From NCBI GenBank assembly GCA_009760855.2, contig WPIO01000092.1:1484501-1548500 (forward strand): a stretch of 64,000 nucleotides of DNA, read 5' to 3'. This DNA is from Cristatella mucedo (lineage: Eukaryota; Bryozoa; Phylactolaemata; Cristatellidae). Shown one piece after another: positions 57,216-64,000 of this stretch. Position numbers and translations under genes: made by a program. Numbering within the stretch: the stretch's first letter is position 1; each line of letters starts with the position of its first letter. A model generated the notes under the pieces. That model saw nothing but the letters and a program-made list of their open reading frames with translations. It made no database searches and was not told where the DNA came from.

Positions 57216-58214
57216 CTTTGTCTTTAGTTCGACCTCTAAAGTATTGACTGCAGAGATTACCTCAAGCATTGCGACATTTATTGCTAAAAGTTGCCGATTT
57301 AGCTGAAGTAATCAAAAGCCATGTTCAAAGATCGTGTTCATTAACTGATTTACCAATTCAAAAGCCCGTGCTCTTTTTGTTAGCTGTGCATTCAAGCGGG
57401 ACTGCAATTAATTTCTGAAGACGAAGCAGTCAGCAAATCCTCTGAGGCCTCACAATTATGAGCTGCTACTGCATGCTTTGAAATTTATTTTTGAGAACTC
57501 GATCACGCAGGTGAACAGGGGCTCGATAAGAAACTGCTAGGTCAGTCAGTCCCAGAATGTTGCCTGCGTCGGTCTCCCATCGAAATATCTTCTGCTAGCC
57601 TATAGAGTTACTAGCCAGGCTACTTTAGAAGCAGCAGACAGGGCTGTATTTAGGGCTGCGAGCATCTCCCAATCCAAGGCAGTTATCGGTGCTGCCCAAA
57701 CCAAAGCGACGTTACGAAAAATATATCCCTTAACTAGCTAAAGCAATGTGCCTCACGGCTCAAGTATGTAACATCAAACGTCATCCGCAAAATGCAAGTT
57801 GGAGGCCTCTTAGAGAGCATAGAAGCTACTCCTCCCGGCAAGGTTTCCGTGGATTCCTCAAGATTGCCGGCAGGTTTTGGTTTATTCAAAGCGGTCGGTC
57901 AATGGTCAAGGGACTGTTTTTCACGTGCAATGGTTTCTTAGCTGATTGACGTTGAAGATGCAGGTTGTTAGTACGAAACCCACGAGAGCCGGCAGTCGGC
58001 AGACCGTTGAGCTGTCGCTTATGAAATGTCTTGGAATGTACTCTCGCTTATTCGCCACTTGCTACAAGATGGTAGCTGCCACGGCAAGTGCGGCAGCAGT
58101 ACAGTGGCTGAAAATGCCCGGGCCGCAGCCGCAGCCGTAGCGAAAGCATGGCAGATCGCCTGTCTGCAGCCGATCTGTGCTTTGGAAGTAGGGCTTTACT
58201 TACAGCCACTGCTT
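57216..58214. other. No recognisable feature
   Basis: Open frames of 60-70 codons (57746-57949, 57946-58140) match nothing that I recognise. A GCCGCAGCCGCAGCCG patch lies near 58119-58136. Confidence 0.45.
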
Positions 58215-58495
58215 GAGGCAACGTAACTACTCTCCTACTGCCGACTATGGCTCATCCTTTTCAGCGGTCCTGAGCTGCTACTTCCATGCTTCTCACTACC
58301 TCAACTGCTCTCCTGACTCTGCTATGCTTCCCACTTTCTCTTTGTTTCGTGAGACGAAGTCTGTTGGCTACCGAATGCGTACCGAAAGCCGCTTAGGCTG
58401 TGAGTGCGCTATACAAAACTCTCCTGTGTAACACCCACATGGTCTTCATGACTTTGTGGAGTTACAGACGGAGATATGCATTACATTACGTTTAG
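58215..58495 (+). mobile_element. L2A LINE 3' end
   Basis: A well-preserved, strongly 5'-truncated copy: YSPTADYGSSFSAVLSCYFH and onward in an open frame (58213-58431), then AAAGCCGCTTAGGCTGTGAG, CGCTATACAAAACTCTCC and a TGCATTACATTACG end. Confidence 0.93.
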
Positions 58496-59123
58496 CACTT
58501 TATGAATTCCTACGTAGCGGCAGACGCTCCGTGGGGGTTACCTCTCCTCAATTTCCTGAGCCTACGAAAGTCGTGCAGAGGAGAGGATGCGATCCTCGCA
58601 CGCTGACCAAAGTAGAGCGGGATAGCTGCAACTCGCCGCGCGCCCAATTTGCAATAGAAAAGCGTGTGCGATCGATCGTTTCACGATTCATCGTTCGAGC
58701 AATCGTTCACGAATTCATTCCGTCAGGTTAGGCTCAGCGAAGGGCGAAGAGCGGACATCTAAGGGCGAACATCGGGAGAGCTTAACCAAATCACCCTTAC
58801 AATGTCCCCCTGTGCCTTTCAAAAGGTAAACGCGTTATACCTTTAATCTTTAGTTTCGCTGCTCGATCTAGTGTATTGGGAGCACTCAAAGTTATCGACC
58901 GAATGGGATGAATGATGTGTATCGTGGGAGACTTGCGAGAAAGACGGTTCAGGTCGTCGGCTGGAGGGATGGCCAAGTTAGTGCAGCCTACGAGTCACTG
59001 GGGCGTCTGGCACAGCCAAGCGAAACTGACTCATTACAGGTCTTCGAGTAGATTTCGGAGCACTGTCAACGCGGCGACCTGTGGCTTTTGTTTATGTGGA
59101 CCGCAGTCGGTCACAGCGCCTAA
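58496..59123. other. No recognisable feature
   Basis: The only pattern seen is a cluster of TCGTTCGAGCAATCGTTCACG-like short repeats near 58670-58720. Open frames are unrecognised. Confidence 0.45.
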
Positions 59124-59274
59124 ATGTTGTTATCTGCCAGTACTAGGCTGGGTGGCCCTCCCGGCCACCGGTTAGGCAATCGGAGCGCAGCTAGGCGTTG
59201 GCAACGGCGCCAACGAATGAGAGCGCAGCGTTCCGGTACCGCAGAGGACAGAAGCGGGCGACGTTCGCGGCGGG

Positions 59275-59372
59275 CGGTAGTGCTTTCGCCGGCTGTGAGT
59301 GTGGAGGAGATAAACTGGTGGTGTTCCTCGTTGGCTAGCGTGCTGTGCCGCTCGCGACGACAAGTTAGACTA
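59275..59372. repeat. Dispersed repeat, possible LTR end
   Basis: Shares about 75-100 bases with 20540-20640 (GATAAACTGGTGGTGTTCCT, then CGTTGGCTAGCG and GCGACGACAAG). A hairpin GGTGGCC-CTCCC-GGCCACC lies upstream at about 59149-59167. A candidate LTR could run from TGTTGTTATC near 59124 to ACTACA near 59374, but no flanking duplication or second LTR is visible. Confidence 0.4.
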
Positions 59373-59991
59373 CACGACCTACAGTCAGGGGCCCGACAGG
59401 CGAGTAGAAGGAGGTAAGAAGGAGCAAGACCGTTTCGCACGTGGAGTTGCAATGGGGAAGAGCTGGCGTTGGTGGAGCTGGCGCTGGTGGAGCCCTGCCC
59501 TAAGATGACAATTAGCGACGTCGGATGGATGAATGTAGGACCGAGACAAGCTTCGGGTCGGACGAAAGTCTGTGACAATCGGTCAGTTTGAAGTGACCAG
59601 GGAAGGCCAGGACCAGCCATCGAAATCTGAGGCAAATCCCTGCATGGCGAATTGTGGGCCCAGTCGCCATAGCTGCCCAGCCTTGTCTTTCCTTGTCTCT
59701 CTTTTGGAGAGCTAGGATTGGGAAGCCGTGAGAGACGAAGTGGAGTCAGGGGAGTGCTGTGTAAGTAGACAGTCGCCACTACCTGCCGACCGTTAGTCCA
59801 ATGTGGCTGGGGTTAGCCTGCCTGCCATTTGTCATTGGGTTAGGTTGAGATGAGACGAGCACTGAGAGCTGCTACTGCCTAGCCGACAGTCTGGTTTTGG
59901 GCCAACAATTAGTAGTAGCCGGCCTTTCCAGTAAAATTTAGGCCGAAGGCACCATGGCAGACGAGTCACTGCAGAATATAAAAACGATATA
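59373..59991. other. No recognisable feature
   Basis: A minus-strand open frame of 219 codons (59779-59120) runs through here and through the LTR-like repeat. It matches no family that I recognise. Its overlap with a dispersed repeat argues against a host gene. Confidence 0.4.
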
Positions 59992-60155
59992 CTAGCTGAT
60001 TCAACAGCCTCTTTTGTATAGCGACAGAAGAGCCTTCACGGCTACCACCACTGCTTGCAGTAGCGATAAAGGATCGCTCACCGCAGGATTCGAACCCACG
60101 ACATCGGATCGAGGTCGTGAAAAGCAACCGCCTTACCTAGTTCACGGCTCACCAA
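59992..60155 (-). mobile_element. SINE1, tRNA-derived SINE
   Basis: Minus-orientation copy with the head (a few bases lost near TAGGTAAGGC), shortened palindrome, B box GGGTTCGAATCC, AGCCGTGAAGGCT, CGCTATACAAA and GGCTGTTGAATCAGC. Confidence 0.92.
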
Positions 60156-60427
60156 GAATCACGTGGCCTCTACGGCGAGCCACATAAGGAAGGTCATAAA
60201 GAGTTGTCGCATTAAACGAATACATATCAACTGCATCCACATTTTATTACTAGACTTTCAATAAACATTCTCAAATGTTGAGCCTAACTTAGGTATACCA
60301 TGGTGGCAGAAAGTCCTCTGAGTAAGTACTCGAACGGAGAAGCCACAGCCGCTTGCGGTACGTCGAGGATTTTCTTGCGACTGAGCTTGCTGACATGCGG
60401 CCCAGGCATGCACTGAGAGGCTCAGTA

Positions 60428-60590
60428 CAGCTGCATCAACAGCCTCATTTCCACGACAGCAGTGGAGCCCGACTGACTGTTGCCTGCGAATCGGAAGTAC
60501 CTACTGCAGGATTATATCCCACGACGACCCGGGTCGACACGTGTGAGCACCTTAGCCCTGAGCAGAGAGTCGGGGTACAATTTACCTGCG
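60428..60590 (-). mobile_element. Diverged SINE1 subfamily copy
   Basis: CATCAACAGCCTCATTTCC, GACTGTTGCCTGCG, CTACTGCAGGATTATATCCC, then GAGCACCTTAGCCCTGAGC follow SINE1 order in minus orientation. A short, more decayed plus-strand piece of the same family lies at about 60630-60720. Confidence 0.65.
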
Positions 60591-60984
60591 ATCACCTAGC
60601 CCTAGCAGTCACACCCACCCACCCTTTGGGTCTCAGCCCGGAGGTAAGATGCTTGCACTTCACGAAACAGGTTATAGACCACTGAGGCTCGTCTGCTGCA
60701 GCAGTAAGTGAGGCTGCTGCATCATCCGATGTTTATTTTTTGCCCTGTACACACGTGTGTGCACTTCCGTGCACGGAAGAAAGAAAAGCCTAGTTCCGGC
60801 TCCTTCCTCAAGTTCGGCTGCCGAACACAGAACACCGAGTTTACTCAGTGTCATGCAAGGAGCACACAGCAGCTACGGCTGCCATTGCAGGCTGCCGCTA
60901 TAGCATCGCATTCACGAACGACGTGCGACATAAGCTACCATAAGCCACGATCACAGTTCCACCAAGCAGCTCCGGGCTGACTGG

Positions 60985-61157
60985 TGGGCCTCATTGGTCG
61001 TGACAGCACACTAGCTAAGACGTTTGCTCTTCACGACCGAGGGGTCGCGGGTTCGAATCCTTCAGTGGGCGATCCTTTATTGCCAACTGCAATCGGTGGC
61101 GATAGCCGGTAAGGCTCTTCTGCCACTAAACAAATGAGGCCATTAAATCAGCTAGCA
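60985..61157 (+). mobile_element. SINE1, tRNA-derived SINE
   Basis: Head GTCGTGACAGCACACTAGC, B box GGGTTCGAATCC, TTCAGTGGGCGATCCTTTAT, AGCCGGTAAGGCT, CCACTAAACAAATGAGGCC and ATTAAATCAGCTAGC. Intermediate between the main family and the AATGAGGC subfamily. Confidence 0.9.
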
Positions 61158-61210
61158 TTTATTTGCTTATTGGTCACTTGACAGCAGAGCAGCTGCTGTG
61201 CAGACGGAAA

Positions 61211-61223
61211 AGGAGAGGGAGGG

Positions 61224-61313
<90 letters not shown>
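61211..61313. repeat. (GA)n microsatellite
   Basis: A purine-rich lead (GGAGAGGGAGGG) is followed by over 40 GA units. It lies downstream of the CYP51 stop on its transcribed strand side. Confidence 0.97.
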
Positions 61314-61316
<3 letters not shown>

Positions 61317-61505
61317 CCCTTGGCCAGCCAGTGAGCTGCAATGGCTGGTAGCAATGCTGCTGCTGCTTCAGGAGGCTCCCGTGGAGCAAGCGTTGCCAGC
61401 AGCGGCAGCTGCCACGCGGATCGCAGTCCACGTAAGTGGACGGCAGACTACATGCAGTGGCTTAACTGGTGTCGCACGTTGCAGCAATGCGAAAGCCCGA
61501 AGGTG

Positions 61506-61926
61506 TCAACGGTCACGATGGCCTGCCGAAAGCGACCGCCAGCAGCGTCGAGCGCATCCGGCGGCGCGCGGCCCCAAAGAGAAAGCCCAAAGTCTCGTCG
61601 CGAGGTCGAGCCGCGTGCACGGCCGATTGCTTTGCATCATCGACTGCTGCCGCCTTTTCTCAGCGGCGGCGGGAGTGGCAGCAGCCTCAGTGCGCCTCCG
61701 GTAGCTGACGAGCGAATGCAGTGGCGTGTGGATCATGCTCCGGTAGTTGGGCAGAGGCAGCCGGTCTCCGCTAATCAGGCTCAGCTCGTAGCGCTCTAGC
61801 AGCACGGACCAGATGACCTTGTTCTGCACGTAGGCGAAGGACTCGCCGATGCAGCGGTGGCGGCCGGCGCCGAACGGCACGTACGAGAACTTCTCGCCGC
61901 TCGTGGCCTCGCTCTCCTGCAGGAAT
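61506..61926 (-). CDS. CYP51A1: Sterol 14-alpha-demethylase (CYP51), terminal exon
   Basis: The minus-strand exon starts after CTGCCCGCTGCAG (acceptor) with the last base of a split Arg codon. It encodes [34 protein letters not shown], then NYRSMIHTP and SYRRR. The [10 protein letters not shown] heme-binding motif with its Cys ligand, the [12 protein letters not shown] lead and MIHTP are diagnostic of CYP51, the ER-bound P450 that removes the 14-alpha methyl of lanosterol-type sterols. Human CYP51A1 ends within three residues of the YKRR equivalent. Here the frame continues for about 61 more residues to a stop at 61506-61508, low in recognisable pattern. That may be a real extension, a lost stop or a sequence error. 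The upstream exons are not in the window: the next 2 kb toward its 5' side is intron filled by an L2B copy. Confidence 0.88.
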
Positions 61927-62404
61927 CTGCAGCGGGCAGAGGCAGAAGAGCTCTTCGCAGAAGGCAAAGGCAGCAGCACTCGATTCGTGGCGACTGCGGC
62001 AGCAGCCGAAGCGGTGGCAACAGCGGTTTTCTAATAAACAAGGAGATGAAGAACTTAAATTGTTTCCCTCCTCAGGTCGTAACTCACATTGTACTAAACT
62101 AATCTACAAGGCCATAGTTTCAATGAAAAATTTCTATGGACGCAGGTAACAATGGCTTTGGCGTCTCAAGTATGTGCCAAGACTTCCGAAGCAGTTTTAT
62201 ACCAGGCCCTCCCTACAGCTCTTTATTCATCAGGCAATATAGTTGCCTGGCTTCTCACTCAAACTGCACCACCGATTTCAAGCAAGGTCTCGAAACAAGA
62301 TTGGCTTACGTTTGTGCATGCGCAAAACCAGATGCCTCAAACATGGAAAATGGCCGACTTAGTGCCAGACGTGGTAATTGAGATGCCGTGTTACATATAG
62401 AGTG
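61927..62404. other. CYP51 intron sequence
   Basis: Immediately upstream of the acceptor is a pyrimidine-rich tract on the minus strand. Two overlapping plus-strand frames (62136-62400) match nothing that I recognise. Confidence 0.5.
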
Positions 62405-63720
62405 GGATACCTTGTGCATAAAAAAATTCTTACATCATCTCGCATGGGCATCACTGGCACTGCTCTGCAGTGGTTCAGATCCTATCTCAGTGGGAGACTC
62501 CAGAGTATTGACGTGAATGGACAAAGAGCATCCTAGGTATCCATGAAATATGGGGTACCTCAGGGGTCCGTGCTACGTCCGATTCCTTTCACGGTTTATA
62601 CTCTCCCTCTTGCCGATGTGATTGCCAAGCGCAATCTAGGCTTTCACTTCTATGCGGATGACACTCAGTTGTACCTTTGCTTTGATCCCTCCCAGCCTTC
62701 GAGCACCTCAAATTCTCTCAACTCACTTGCTGCATGTATTGATAACATCCGCACATGGATGGCAGCAAATTTTCTTAAACTAAACGATGACGAAACTAAA
62801 TTACTACTTATGGGCAAACCCAGTGTGATTCAGAAATTGGAAAGGCTGATGCTCAAAATTGGTTCTGCCAGCACATCTCCTGTTGAATCTGCACGAAATC
62901 TAGGTGTCATGTTCCAAAGTGACCTCTCGTTAGACGACCACATCAGCTCCACAGTCAAGTCTGCGTATTTTCAGCTACACAACATTGCTAAAATTTGGGC
63001 TTGTTGAGATAAGGATACCACGTCTAAATTAGTCCATGCATTGTGACATCACGTCTTGACTTCTGCAAGTCACTGCTTACTGGCCTACCAGCAGCATGTG
63101 CGATCAGGCGATTGCAGCTGGTACAAAACTCCGCAGCTAGGCTTGTCTGTCGTGAGTGTCGCAGTTGCCACATTACTCCACTTCTCGCCGACCTGCACTG
63201 GCTCTCAGTCAAGTAACGGATTGACTTCAAAGTTTTTTCGCTCACTTTTAGGTCACTTCATTCTTTGGCCCCCATCAGGCCAAGCATCATAACACCCACT
63301 TTTCGGAATCCAACAGTCTACAAACACCCCGTACAAACTTCAAATCCTTTGGAGACCGTGCATTTAATTCGTTTGCTCCCAAAGCCTGGAACTCCCTCCC
63401 GACTTGCGTCAGAACATCCCCTGACCTGACCACATTTAAAAAAGGAACTTACAAACACACCTATTTAGGGCAGCATTTAGTGGGTCCCTGTGATTCGTAC
63501 TGCATGTGCTTATGCATGCTGACACTGTGCATGCTGCCACTAACCACATTTGCATGCTGATCCTGTGCATGTCACCGCTAACCAGTTATTCATTTTGTTT
63601 GTTTATCAAGCATGATATTACTCACCATTCAATTGCATTTCCCTTTGCAGCAAATGTAAAGCGCATAGAGAGAGATTGAGCTCTCTGAGGGCGCTTTATT
63701 AAGTGCATTATTATTATTAC
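62405..63720 (+). mobile_element. L2B LINE, best-preserved copy
   Basis: 5'-truncated near 62405. A continuous frame (62543-63007, 154 codons) carries [79 protein letters not shown] and SARNLGVMFQSDLSLDDHIS with an intact YADD. A frame break near 63005-63090 separates the C-terminal domain (LVQNSAARLV, LHWLSVK). The tail is AAAGCGCATAGAGAGAGATT, CTCTGAGGGCGCTTTATTAA, then ATT repeats at 63708-63720. It lies in antisense orientation within the apparent CYP51 intron. Confidence 0.95.
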
Positions 63721-64000
63721 CATGTTCTGATGTGCAATAAAAAGCTATGCTTCGAATACCCCAACTGTTTCCAAACCCAGCTGAAACTACCAAACAAGTT
63801 AATTTTGCACGTTTTTTCCTTACCAAGTAGACTAAACAAGGTGGCATAGTGGACACTTTACTACATTTATTGCTGCCTCATATTATTCCTACCTCGAGGC
63901 AGCATTTTTGGTTGAATTTGGTAAAACTAGGCAACGTCTAGGGTTTGTGATTTCCAGGGTGCGTGGATTTTTGGGCTAGTGCATGCATGCACGAACGCGC
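63721..64000. other. No recognisable feature to window end
   Basis: No CYP51 exon was found here on the minus strand, and no repeat was recognised. Confidence 0.45.

Noticed and set aside
59120-59779. 219-codon minus-strand frame
   Set aside because: Overlaps a dispersed repeat, lacks any recognised domain, and shares sequence with a similar frame at 20160-20639.
61148-61704. Frames with Glu-Arg or Leu-Ser repeats, and a plus-strand Met-Ala-Gly-Ser frame before a GTAAGT at 61435
   Set aside because: Mostly GA-repeat artefacts. The plus-strand frame would lie antisense to the CYP51 3' end, and no second exon could be found.

Overview
The window is animal nuclear DNA. It holds spliced genes with GT/AG introns, a eukaryotic tRNA gene with no encoded CCA, dense L2-type LINEs, tRNA-derived SINEs and many microsatellites. 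Four protein genes and one tRNA gene can be supported: (1) a two-exon atypical dual-specificity phosphatase (+, 7707-8573); (2) a complete eight-exon proteasome subunit alpha type-4 gene, PSMA4 (+, 27321-40685, 271 residues); (3) a complete five-exon ribosomal protein S17/eS17 gene (-, 51729-48560, 150 residues); (4) the last exon of a sterol 14-alpha-demethylase, CYP51 (-, 61926-61506); and tRNA-His(GTG) (+, 51958-52029). Arthropods and nematodes lack CYP51, so an animal outside those groups is more likely. I cannot name the species.

Most of the rest is mobile-element debris. Two L2-like LINE families recur, here called L2A and L2B. L2A ends in a GTAATGTAATG-type repeat. L2B ends in a conserved stem-loop followed by (ATT)n. 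Two tRNA-derived SINE families, called SINE1 and SINE2, are scattered on both strands. All LINE copies are broken, and many are nested. The SINE2 3' end is almost the same sequence as the L2B 3' stem-loop. SINE1 shares a spaced motif with the L2A 3' region. This looks like two parallel SINE-LINE partnerships and is the most interesting pattern in the window.

Layout: 1-7.7 kb, L2A fragments, a SINE2 and a TCTG/TC satellite; 7.7-8.9 kb, phosphatase gene; 9-27 kb, gene-poor, with L2A/L2B/SINE debris, a Tc1/mariner relic, and a long L2B copy (16.1-19.5 kb) that itself carries two insertions; 27.3-40.7 kb, PSMA4, with large introns full of SINE and LINE remnants; 41-48 kb, L2B, L2A and a decayed transposon-type protein gene; 48.5-51.8 kb, RPS17, head-to-head with tRNA-His; 52-57 kb, L2B and L2A copies; 58-61 kb, SINEs and an LTR-like repeat; 61.5-61.9 kb, the CYP51 terminal exon; 62.4-63.7 kb, the best-preserved L2B copy.

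The host genes are unrelated housekeeping functions (protein turnover, translation, sterol synthesis, phosphatase signalling). Nothing suggests that they act together. Exon boundaries were placed by hand from reading frame, splice dinucleotides and recalled family sequence. Mobile-element boundaries are approximate, usually within about 10-30 bases.
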